In this document: piece after piece, positions 1 to 5,548 of the stretch | Position numbering within the stretch: the stretch's first letter is position 1 | Layout of the letters: each line of letters opens with the position of its first letter | From: Robiginitomaculum sp. | GTDB lineage: Bacteria; Pseudomonadota; Alphaproteobacteria; Caulobacterales; Maricaulaceae | DNA length: 5,548 nt | Assembly (NCBI GenBank): GCA_021647805.1 | Contig: JAKITZ010000170.1 | Span: 1-5,548, forward strand | Reading direction: 5' to 3' | Position numbers and translations under genes: made by a program | The notes under the pieces: model-generated | Seen by the model: only the letters and a program-made list of their open reading frames with translations | What the model was told of the DNA's origin: nothing | Databases searched by the model: none

Positions 1-402
1 GACATTTCATATCTGTCTGATTATTTTGATAGTCCAGTTTATGGTAAAGTTCCAGGAATTACGGTTCACTCTATGGCGTTGGATAATTTAATTTCTAAAG
101 GCGATAATATTAAACGCTTCCCAAAACAGGTAATTTGGGGATTAGACCAAGCCGATGTGGTAGAATCCCTATTAATGATCCTTGCTATGATTGCGCTTAT
201 TTGGCGTCATAACGCTGTTTTAAATAAAGGGTATCAACCGAAACTAGCAAATTGGGCGTTCAACTTTGTAGTTATTACAGTCACTATTACGGTTGGTGTT
301 TTTGTAAGCTGGCTTGCTAATTGGACGTTACTTAATGTTTTTATTATGACATTGGGCATATTCGGAGTCAGCGGCATACTAGCACTATTTAAAGAAACCT
401 AA
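1..402 (+). CDS. CHASE2-domain membrane sensor, C-terminal part (5' end outside window)
   Basis: The frame is open from base 1, so this is the last 133 residues of a longer protein; the internal ATG at 73 is not a likely start because recognisable domain sequence precedes it. Residues 1-41 (SDYFDSPVYGKVPGITVHS, then ALDNLIS) match the typical end of an extracytoplasmic CHASE2 sensor domain, where a P-G-[IV]-x-[VI]-H-x-x-A-L-D-N-L pattern precedes the membrane. Three hydrophobic segments follow at about 53-68, 84-106 and 108-130, the usual CHASE2 arrangement. The charged loop 69-82 (WRHNAVLNKGYQPK) suggests a cytoplasmic turn, which puts the C-terminus in the cytoplasm. The protein ends with KET directly after the third helix. 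In characterised families this point normally leads into a cyclase, kinase or other effector; none is present here. Any effector would have to be at the unseen N-terminus or be a separate protein. The ligand is unknown. It lies 110 bp upstream of the next gene on the same strand. Confidence 0.8.
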   Translation, partial: DISYLSDYFDSPVYGKVPGITVHSMALDNLISKGDNIKRFPKQVIWGLDQADVVESLLMILAMIALIWRHNAVLNKGYQPKLANWAFNFVVITVTITVGVFVSWLANWTLLNVFIMTLGIFGVSGILALFKET

Positions 403-512
403 AACTCGCGAGAAAAGTTCTCACCATGATATGCTGCGCTCCTAATTGTTTAGACAATCTCTTGAAACATATATAAGATGAGATCTTCTATTGTTTAACA
501 TTGGGGCAAATA
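403..512 (+). promoter_or_regulatory. Possible internal promoter in the gap before the small secreted gene
   Basis: This 110-bp gap is long for a simple operon junction. A TAGACA element at 451-456 (5 of 6 to TTGACA) stands 17 bp before TAAGAT at 474-479, within an AT-rich TATATAAGAT stretch; TATAAG at 472-477 is an alternative -10 at 15 bp. Transcription from here would begin near 486 and give a leader of about 25 bases. The -10 match is only fair, and AT-rich DNA produces such matches by chance. If real, the two downstream genes could be expressed apart from the CHASE2 gene. Confidence 0.3.
503..506 (+). promoter_or_regulatory. Ribosome binding site that selects the ATG at 513
   Basis: GGGG lies six bases before ATG 513. 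The frame could be extended to a TTG at 501, but that codon overlaps the purine run, and the extension would put four extra residues before an otherwise standard Lys-plus-hydrophobic signal peptide. The ATG is therefore preferred. Confidence 0.5.
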
Positions 513-908
513 ATGAAGTGGGCTGTTTCATTAATATTGGGTATTTTTTTACAATTCGTCCATAGCGGCACGGCTGTGGCACAAACCAACTCATGCAAAA
601 ACTTGGTAGTAAGCCAATCAGAAATACTAACAGAAACTTTACAACTTTTTATCCCTAAAGGTAATGCGCCAGTAAAAATCAGTGAAATAAATCGCGATGA
701 TTTAACATACCCTTTGCAAGTAAAAGACTGCAATGACCCTAATTATTACGGCCTTATATTAAGGCAGAAATTTTATTTAATTGAAAAGAACAAAATAGGT
801 GGACAATTTTGTATGTGTCCGTCGTCACGCCAAAACTCAGCTACTGTTCCAGGTGGAGCACCTGGAGCTGGAGCTGTAAATATGTGCCACCAGAGCAAGT
901 GTAAATAA
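513..908 (+). CDS. Small exported cysteine-containing protein, unknown function
   Basis: This 131-residue protein is not one I recognise. It begins with a clear Sec signal peptide: Lys2, a hydrophobic core at about 4-16, and a likely cut after Ala-Val-Ala (23/24), leaving a mature N-terminus QTNSC. The cysteine is five residues past the cut and there is no lipobox, so it should be soluble in the periplasm or secreted. The mature part has six cysteines (28, 73, 100, 102, 125, 130), enough for three disulfides, with a CxC pair at 100-102. Residues 113-122 form a Gly/Ala/Pro-rich loop between the last two cysteine groups. The middle (about 33-95) looks like a small mixed fold. It precedes the M48 peptidase gene by 33 bp on the same strand, so the two are probably co-transcribed; it could be a partner, substrate or inhibitor of that enzyme, which is inference only. 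Alternative start TTG 501 would give 135 residues. Confidence 0.75.
   Translation: MKWAVSLILGIFLQFVHSGTAVAQTNSCKNLVVSQSEILTETLQLFIPKGNAPVKISEINRDDLTYPLQVKDCNDPNYYGLILRQKFYLIEKNKIGGQFCMCPSSRQNSATVPGGAPGAGAVNMCHQSKCK
846..868 (+). other. Intragenic 10-bp hairpin near the 3' end of the small secreted gene
   Basis: Bases 846-855 (GTTCCAGGTG) pair with 859-868 (CACCTGGAGC) around a three-base GAG loop. Nine pairs are Watson-Crick and one is G-U, with six G-C pairs, in otherwise AT-rich DNA. It encodes part of the Gly/Ala/Pro loop, ends 37 bases before the stop codon, and lies 73 bp before the peptidase start. No U tract follows, so it is not an ordinary intrinsic terminator. It might affect mRNA processing or stability between the two genes, or may simply follow from Gly, Pro and Ala codons. 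Confidence 0.45.
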
Positions 909-941
909 AAACAATTCATAACTTAGCAAGCGAGAAACAAC

Positions 942-2726
942 ATGCTGTACCGGTGCCTTATCGTTTCATTTATTACAACATTCTTAATTGTGACATCAAC
1001 GCCCTCTTTCGCTCAATTTCGCAACAGAATAGTAATACCCGAGCAAGCTATAATTGAAACATATGACCAACAGGCCATTGAGATCGGCATTACGCTAAAC
1101 CCAGCAATTCCCGGATTTATACCAGGAGATATAGAACCAATTAATGATAAACTGTTCGCGCGGTTACAGGTTTCCCAAAAAGAATATCCGAAAATGATGA
1201 AAGTGATGAACAGTTTTATCGAGCAATTGGCTAAAGTTGGGCCACGTCCGGACATTGTACCACAAATTGCCATTGAAAGGAATGCCGCACCTAATGCTTA
1301 CACTCCACGTGAAGACCTGATTGTTGTAACATCTGGGTTATTAAACCTATTGCTTGAGCTTGATACAAGTAGGGTTGAAAGTCGCAACATTCAAACTAAC
1401 AGGACCGCTAAAGATAGTAATAGCAAAATAAGTGATGAAGACAGGAAACTATCCTTGTCCGAAGATCACGCCTTGGTGTTTATTCTGGCTCATGAATATG
1501 CCCATATTTTATTAGCCCATCCAAGTCGTTATCGGAAACAGGAAGATGCAACCAAGGTTGGAACGCCAATAGCAGGGGCACTAGTTCTCTTAAAGAAAAC
1601 AGGTGGTATCGCAAATACTTTGGGCATTAATATGGGTCAAGAATATTATCAAGCAACCGACGTTTTAACGACAGCATTGGTTATTAGTCCTTGGTTGGAA
1701 TCTGAATTATACCGCGCTTCTTTTGTCCCTTATCAACGAAAAGAAGAAATGAAAGCCGACTTTTTAGGGGCGGACATAATTAGTAAAACTGGTAAATACG
1801 ATATCGAAAAAGGTGCTAATCCATTAAGGCGAATTTATAAAATATATGGAGATGAGCATAAACGTCGCCTACGTGAAACCAAAAAAAATGTCGAAGAACA
1901 AATGCGTGCTGCAGCTAAAGATGCAGCAGCTCTTGGTGCCAAATCTCTACTTGGAAATGGTATGAATTTTGGGAAAACACTTAAAAACCGGGTTATTAAC
2001 CGTGGGATTGGTAAAGCATTTAGTATTATAGAAGATCGTAGGAAGAAAAAACCACACCTGTACCACAGCTCTGACAAGCGAGTTGGCGCAATTGATAAAT
2101 ATGTAATTAAATTCGGTTATGAACACCCCCCCGCATTAACCAGCCCATCACTTTGGGGAGGCTATTTTGAAGAAGAAAACAAACCAGAAAAAATTGCTCG
2201 AGCCGCATTAGATCTATTAGCTCTAAATGATGTGGAAGCTGCAAAGAAAGTACTACTTTCTTTACCCAAGAGCGCAAACCAAAGTGATTATTTGTATTTA
2301 TACGCCCAAGGTAAAGTGGCTAGCTCAGAAGGCGAGCATCAACAAGCTGTTAACTTTTACCTCAAAGCAATCAAAATCACCACTGCACCATTATTAGGGT
2401 ATGTAGATCTAGTTGAAGCAGCTACTGTCGCAGAAGATAGAAAAAACGCTTTTCTTGGTCTTGATGCTGCCGCTAGAAAATTTGGTGAAAATGAGGTAAT
2501 TATATTACGCATTAGAACCCACGGAAATTTTGAAGAATATGAGCAAGCACAGCAAGTTCTACTGCTATGTCAAGATTTCAATGATGAGGACTTACTAAAG
2601 CAATGTAATGAAAATATGCCAATTGCACCACAAGAAGACGACGGTGAAGAAAATGATGGCGATGAGAAAGAAAAGAAACGGTTTGGAATTCCCAAAATTA
2701 TTAAAAACCCATTCGCTGAAGAATAA
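942..2726 (+). CDS. Exported M48-type zinc metallopeptidase with TPR-like C-terminal region
   Basis: This 594-residue protein is predicted to be a periplasmic metalloprotease. A signal peptide covers 1-24 (cut after Ser-Phe-Ala, mature Gln25). The M48 core shows, in order, the substrate-side strand PNAYTPREDLIVVTSGLL (117-135), the zinc motif HEYAH (184-188, catalytic Glu185), the third ligand in EMKAD (Glu269, with Asp273), and the late conserved element YHSSDKR (374-380), equivalent to the family HPxxxxR. The catalytic set looks intact. Between 274 and 373 is an Ala/Lys/Arg-rich, probably helical insertion (about 310-345 may be amphipathic or coiled). Residues 414-550 are helical with two TPR-like units at about 448-480 and 517-548, the layout of BepA-like peptidases that handle outer-membrane proteins. 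A very acidic stretch (565-577) and a basic patch close the protein. No lipobox is present. The start ATG 942 has only a weak GAGA upstream. It is probably co-transcribed with the small secreted gene. The substrate is unknown, and the BepA comparison is structural analogy, not orthology. Confidence 0.85.
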   Translation: MLYRCLIVSFITTFLIVTSTPSFAQFRNRIVIPEQAIIETYDQQAIEIGITLNPAIPGFIPGDIEPINDKLFARLQVSQKEYPKMMKVMNSFIEQLAKVGPRPDIVPQIAIERNAAPNAYTPREDLIVVTSGLLNLLLELDTSRVESRNIQTNRTAKDSNSKISDEDRKLSLSEDHALVFILAHEYAHILLAHPSRYRKQEDATKVGTPIAGALVLLKKTGGIANTLGINMGQEYYQATDVLTTALVISPWLESELYRASFVPYQRKEEMKADFLGADIISKTGKYDIEKGANPLRRIYKIYGDEHKRRLRETKKNVEEQMRAAAKDAAALGAKSLLGNGMNFGKTLKNRVINRGIGKAFSIIEDRRKKKPHLYHSSDKRVGAIDKYVIKFGYEHPPALTSPSLWGGYFEEENKPEKIARAALDLLALNDVEAAKKVLLSLPKSANQSDYLYLYAQGKVASSEGEHQQAVNFYLKAIKITTAPLLGYVDLVEAATVAEDRKNAFLGLDAAARKFGENEVIILRIRTHGNFEEYEQAQQVLLLCQDFNDEDLLKQCNENMPIAPQEDDGEENDGDEKEKKRFGIPKIIKNPFAEE

Positions 2727-2810
2727 CCCCAAGGATCGTGCAAAATCACTCCCGTCTTGACACTTTGAGACCTAAGCCGGGCTATCTGACTTTGCCGTTT
2801 ATTATTAAAT
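2727..2810. other. Convergent intergenic gap without a clear terminator
   Basis: The stops of the peptidase gene (+) and the penicillin-binding protein gene (-) face each other across 84 bp. A bidirectional terminator would be expected. The best structure on the + strand is a seven-pair stem at 2754-2771 with two G-U pairs and no following U tract, which would be weaker on the other strand. I see no gene here. Confidence 0.5.
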
Positions 2811-4898
2811 TTACTCCAGCTTTTCCGACAACGAACTGATCAATGCACTCATCGGGTCGGCTTCTTCTGTTTCGGTAATTTGCGGTTCAGGTATAGTAGT
2901 TTCTGGCTGAGACTTGGGCACTATTACCAACGGTTCTGGACGAACTCTTAACCACTCGCTCATAAAGCTTTGCCAAATTTTAGCTGGTAAACCACCGCCA
3001 GTTACTTCATCCATTGCCCGGTTTTTATCGTCACCAACCCAGACACCGGCAGTATCTCTTGTCGAATAACCAATAAACCATGCGTCCTTAAAATTATTTG
3101 TTGTGCCGGTTTTACCGCCAACATCATGGCCTGAAATTTTTGCCTTGCGCCCAGTTCCACCCGTAACCACGCTTTGCAGCAAATAGTTCATTCTAGCAGC
3201 AATATTATCGTCCATAACTTTTGCTGGCGGAACAGCTTTGCGCTGCCATAATACCGGCCCTTGGCGAATAGAAATTTCAACAATCCCGTGCGCCTTGGCT
3301 CGATAGCCGCCATTGGCAAATGGCGCATATGCAGAAGTGATCTCCAACAAACTGGTTTCATTACTGCCCAATGACATTGAACGAGTTGTAGCTATCGGCA
3401 TATCCATACCCAAACGCCGAGCAGTATTGGCAACTCTTGTCCGTCCGGTTTCTTCGGTTAATTGCACAGCAATAGAGTTTACCGAAGTTGCCAAAGCAGT
3501 TTTAAGACTCATTTCACCCTTAAATTTTTGCTTGTAATTGCGCGGTGTCCAATCACCAATGCTAATTGGCTTATCATCACGAATTGTCCACGGACTAAGC
3601 CCGTTTTCCAATGCTGCCAAAAACACAAATGGCTTGAACGCTGAACCCGGTTGTCTTTTGGCCTGTGTCGCCCGATTGAACTGGCTGGCCGTATAAGATT
3701 TACCGCCAACCATCGCCAGCACTGCGCCATCTGCAGCCATAGCCACCAATGCTCCTTGTCCGGCATTTTTTTGTAATTGCTCGGCGGTAAGGTGTTTGGC
3801 CAATGATCGCTCGGCGGCACGTTGCGCGGCCAGATCAAGAGTAGTTTTAACTAACAGATCTGTTTTGACCTCGCCGACTTGCTGGCGAACTTGTGGTGCC
3901 AGCCAATCAACAAAATACGAAGCAGACGGTGTCGCTTTGGAAGGCTTTACCAAAATCGGTGTAGCAAAAGCCAGTTCACGGTCAATGGCGGAAATTTTGC
4001 CGTTTCGCACCATCACATCAAGCACAATCGTTGCCCGCCGTTCGGCACGGTTAAGATCAGAGGTTGGACTGTAACGGTTTGGAGCCTTTAACAAACCAGC
4101 TATCAATGCTGCCTCGCCCAGTTCCAATTCTGATGCTGGCTTACCAAAATATGATAATGATGCCGCCTCAACCCCCCATGCACCGCGTCCAAAATACACC
4201 CGGTTCAGATACAGTGATAAAATTTCATCCTTAGTGAAGCGGTTCTCAAGCCATAAGGCCAACATCACTTCTTGAATTTTACGTTTATAAGTACGTTCCG
4301 ACGACAAAAACAGGTTCTTGGCCAGTTGTTGTGTAAGCGTGGAGCCGCCTTGAACTATCCGGCCAGCTTTGGCATTGGCAATAAATGCTCGCGCCAATCC
4401 AAACATATCAACCCCGAAATGACGGTAAAACCGCTTGTCTTCAACTGACAATACCGCATCAACCAAATCATCCGGCATGTTTTCCAAAACCACCGGCGGC
4501 GCATAGGCAGCACCTTGCACAGCAATGGTTTTGCCATGCCTGTCAACAAAAGTAATGCTTGGTTGGCGCTCTACATTCCACAATCCCGAAGTATCCGGTA
4601 GATCACTGGCATAAGTTGCCAGAACAAATGCACCGATAAGACCAACCCAGATCGAAGTGACAAACCCCCAATAGGCAATTTTCTTCAAGCCAAAAGAAAA
4701 GCCGGAGCCTTTGCGCTTTGCCGGTTTTTTTCTAATATTTCTTTTTGATGCTGCCACAGAGCGTTGTGGCGGGGCTTTTGCAGATGTACCGGTTTTCTTG
4801 GAGCCAGACGGGTATTGCCGCTTGCCAATAGTTACCGGCTTGCGCTTTGCTCCGGCATTATTGGAGCCGCCTGATTTTCCTGAACCTCTTTTGGGCAC
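2811..4898 (-). CDS. Class A (bifunctional) penicillin-binding protein, 1A family
   Basis: This 695-residue enzyme polymerises lipid II glycan chains and cross-links the peptide stems in the periplasm, anchored in the inner membrane. A Lys/Arg/Gly/Ser-rich cytoplasmic tail (1-72) precedes one transmembrane helix (about 74-96). The glycosyltransferase family 51 domain (about 115-300) has EDKRFYRHFG with catalytic Glu153, QGGSTLTQQLAKN (183-195), RKIQE with the second Glu210, ILSLYLN (226-232) and the AALIAGLLKAPNRYSP region (263-278). The transpeptidase domain (about 380-645) has SAFK (active Ser419, Lys422), SVN (472-474) and KTGT (596-599). All key residues are intact. At 695 residues it is shorter than Escherichia coli PBP1A (about 850), with little between the two domains, so the extra OB/ODD insert appears absent, as in many alphaproteobacterial members. 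The C-terminal tail (about 656-695) is Pro/Glu-rich and low-complexity. The start is GTG 4898: an in-frame TAA lies upstream with no ATG between. It is divergent from the helix-turn-helix gene. The choice between mrcA-like and other class A paralogues is uncertain, so no symbol is given. Confidence 0.95.
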   Translation of the reverse strand: MPKRGSGKSGGSNNAGAKRKPVTIGKRQYPSGSKKTGTSAKAPPQRSVAASKRNIRKKPAKRKGSGFSFGLKKIAYWGFVTSIWVGLIGAFVLATYASDLPDTSGLWNVERQPSITFVDRHGKTIAVQGAAYAPPVVLENMPDDLVDAVLSVEDKRFYRHFGVDMFGLARAFIANAKAGRIVQGGSTLTQQLAKNLFLSSERTYKRKIQEVMLALWLENRFTKDEILSLYLNRVYFGRGAWGVEAASLSYFGKPASELELGEAALIAGLLKAPNRYSPTSDLNRAERRATIVLDVMVRNGKISAIDRELAFATPILVKPSKATPSASYFVDWLAPQVRQQVGEVKTDLLVKTTLDLAAQRAAERSLAKHLTAEQLQKNAGQGALVAMAADGAVLAMVGGKSYTASQFNRATQAKRQPGSAFKPFVFLAALENGLSPWTIRDDKPISIGDWTPRNYKQKFKGEMSLKTALATSVNSIAVQLTEETGRTRVANTARRLGMDMPIATTRSMSLGSNETSLLEITSAYAPFANGGYRAKAHGIVEISIRQGPVLWQRKAVPPAKVMDDNIAARMNYLLQSVVTGGTGRKAKISGHDVGGKTGTTNNFKDAWFIGYSTRDTAGVWVGDDKNRAMDEVTGGGLPAKIWQSFMSEWLRVRPEPLVIVPKSQPETTIPEPQITETEEADPMSALISSLSEKLE

Positions 4899-4903
4899 GT
4901 TTT

Positions 4904-4908
4904 TCCCC
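4904..4908 (-). promoter_or_regulatory. Ribosome binding site supporting the GTG start of the penicillin-binding protein
   Basis: On the - strand, GGGGA ends five bases before the GTG at 4898-4896. The upstream reading frame reaches a TAA about 11 codons earlier without an ATG, GTG or TTG, so this is the only good start for the basic N-terminal tail. Confidence 0.65.
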
Positions 4909-4990
4909 GTAACTCTATCAAGACATTATCGGGCAAAGCCATTAAGAGCCGGTGAATCAATTATGCCTTTCTTATCCATAAAAAACCGTC

Positions 4991-5021
4991 TAATGATCGT
5001 TTTACGATAAAAAAATCATTA
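4991..5021. promoter_or_regulatory. Nested inverted repeats, candidate operator of the adjacent regulator
   Basis: In the 133-bp divergent gap, an outer perfect repeat TAATGAT (4991-4997) / ATCATTA (5015-5021) is separated by 17 bp. Within it lies a second perfect repeat ATCGT (4996-5000) / ACGAT (5004-5008) with a TTT centre, overlapping the left outer arm by two bases. The site ends 10 bp before the regulator ATG and sits about 95-120 bp upstream of the penicillin-binding protein start. XRE-type dimers commonly bind such dyads and repress their own gene. The binding is inferred; the repeats are seen directly. AT-rich composition makes a chance outer repeat possible, and I could not place a convincing -35/-10 pair for either gene. 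Confidence 0.45.
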
Positions 5022-5031
5022 GGTTATAACA

Positions 5032-5250
5032 ATGAGCATTAAAATCACTTTGAATGTAATGCTGGCCAAGCGTAATATGAAAGCTCGTGATCTGGCGGCA
5101 TTCGTTGGTATTACCGAACAAAATTTATCTTTGCTACGCAATGGCAAAGTCAAAGGCGTGCGTTTCTCGACACTGGCATTGATCTGCGAAGCATTGGAAT
5201 GCAAGCCGGGTGACATTCTCGATTTTGAGGTGGATGATGAACCAGATTGA
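5032..5250 (+). CDS. Small XRE/Cro-type helix-turn-helix regulator
   Basis: This 72-residue protein is a single DNA-binding domain with no sensor domain. Residues 17-25 (KARDLAAFV) and 28-38 (the TEQNLSLLRNG stretch) form the helix-turn-helix, the second being the recognition helix. The later FSTLALICEALECKPGDIL (45-63) is the closing helical segment seen in the short Cro/CI-like group (Pfam HTH_26 type). The tail FEVDDEPD is acidic. The start ATG 5032 has AGG at 5021-5023, eight bases upstream, which overlaps the last base of the nested inverted repeat, so a bound repressor would cover the ribosome-binding region of the DNA. It is divergent from the penicillin-binding protein gene and may control itself, that gene, or both; only position supports this. 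Such stand-alone regulators often accompany a small membrane protein or a toxin, and neither is visible next to it. Confidence 0.88.
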   Translation: MSIKITLNVMLAKRNMKARDLAAFVGITEQNLSLLRNGKVKGVRFSTLALICEALECKPGDILDFEVDDEPD

Positions 5251-5251
5251 T

Positions 5252-5548
5252 TTACTCTGTTGTTTGCACTGGTCCATAGCTGATAATGATGCTTCCCACT
5301 CCACCCTTTAGCTCATTTCCCTGACCGGATAACAGCAATTTACCATTGGGCTTTTTCTCTAAAATAGTATCAGCATTTTCTGGCAAAGAAGCCTTTAAAT
5401 CATCAAAGGTATAGTTTTCGCTAAGTTCGGTTTTGCGAAATGCCAAGCCTTTCCAATGAGCACGAATTAAACTATCCAAAGACCGTCCTCGACGGATAAA
5501 TGTCCGCCCCCTGGCGGTAAAGGATATGGCGTTATAATCGGTTCCCTC
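5252..5548 (-). CDS. Unrecognised protein, C-terminal part (5' end outside window)
   Basis: The - strand frame is open from the right edge to a TAA at 5254-5252, giving the last 98 residues of a longer protein. A TTG codon at 5479 could start a 75-residue product, but the 23 codons upstream are open and protein-like, so a partial gene is more likely. The visible part has no membrane helix and no cysteine. It shows a basic segment (ARGRTFIRRGRS, about residues 12-23), a mixed charged middle, and a glycine-rich, probably beta-strand end (GGVGSIIISYGP). I do not recognise the family. Its stop is one base from the stop of the helix-turn-helix gene, so the transcripts of these convergent genes probably overlap. 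Codon use resembles that of neighbouring genes, which supports real coding. Confidence 0.6.
   Translation of the reverse strand, partial: EGTDYNAISFTARGRTFIRRGRSLDSLIRAHWKGLAFRKTELSENYTFDDLKASLPENADTILEKKPNGKLLLSGQGNELKGGVGSIIISYGPVQTTE

Noticed and set aside
410..422. GAGAA/TTCTC hairpin after the CHASE2 stop as a terminator
   Set aside because: Only five pairs, mostly A-T, three-base loop, no U tract after it.
501..512. TTG at 501 as the start of the small secreted protein
   Set aside because: It overlaps the GGGG run that serves ATG 513, and it adds four residues before a standard signal peptide.
855..874. Three GGAGC copies as a DNA repeat element
   Set aside because: They are Gly-Ala codons in a short Gly/Ala/Pro stretch, which is enough to explain them.
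1013..1273. 86-residue - strand frame opposite the peptidase N-terminus
   Set aside because: It lies wholly within a confidently assigned gene with signal peptide and conserved core, and resembles no protein family.
2757..2762. Perfect TTGACA as a -35 box on the + strand
   Set aside because: No good -10 lies 16-18 bp downstream, and the product would run antisense into the penicillin-binding protein gene with no gene to serve.
2754..2771. GTCTTGA/TTGAGAC stem as a terminator of the peptidase gene
   Set aside because: Two of seven pairs are G-U, no U tract follows, and the opposite-strand version would carry A-C mismatches.
3509..3838. 109-residue reading frame within the penicillin-binding protein gene, same strand, other frame
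   Set aside because: It overlaps the transpeptidase region that carries the SxxK motif, has no ribosome binding site I can see, and has a Trp/Pro/His-rich composition unlike a folded protein.
4711..5010. 99-residue + strand frame opposite the penicillin-binding protein N-terminus
   Set aside because: It is the complement of a Lys/Gly/Ser-rich tail, has no start signal, and runs across the divergent control region.

Overview
The window reads as chromosomal DNA of a Gram-negative bacterium, most likely an alphaproteobacterium of moderate-to-low G+C. The grounds are a bifunctional penicillin-binding protein with a compact 1A-type layout and two proteins with Sec signal peptides. The lineage call rests on recognition of sequence style, not on a search, and is moderate at best.

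Left block (1-2726, + strand): three genes in one direction. The first is the 3' end of a CHASE2-domain membrane sensor that stops three residues after its last membrane helix, so it has no C-terminal effector. Next, after 110 bp that may hold an internal promoter, is a 131-residue secreted protein with six cysteines that I do not recognise. After 33 bp comes a 594-residue secreted M48-type zinc metallopeptidase with an intact HEYAH motif and ExxxD ligand, an Ala/Lys-rich insertion, TPR-like helices and an acidic tail. Sensor, small exported protein and exported protease together suggest an envelope sensing or protein quality-control module. That link is inferred from gene order only. A 10-bp hairpin lies inside the small gene, 73 bp before the peptidase start.

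Middle (2727-4898): an 84-bp convergent gap with no clear terminator, then on the - strand a complete class A penicillin-binding protein (glycosyltransferase plus transpeptidase, all catalytic motifs intact, GTG start).

Right (4899-5548): a 133-bp divergent intergenic region carrying nested inverted repeats that look like an operator, a 72-residue XRE-type helix-turn-helix regulator on the + strand, and, one base beyond its stop, the stop of a - strand gene that runs off the right edge and is not recognised. Hand-counted lines give about 37% G+C in the left block (22/60 at 241-300 and at 1381-1440) against about 50% in the penicillin-binding protein gene (29/60 at 3301-3360, 31/60 at 4081-4140), so the left block may have a different history. 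I see no tRNA, rRNA, CRISPR array or insertion sequence.
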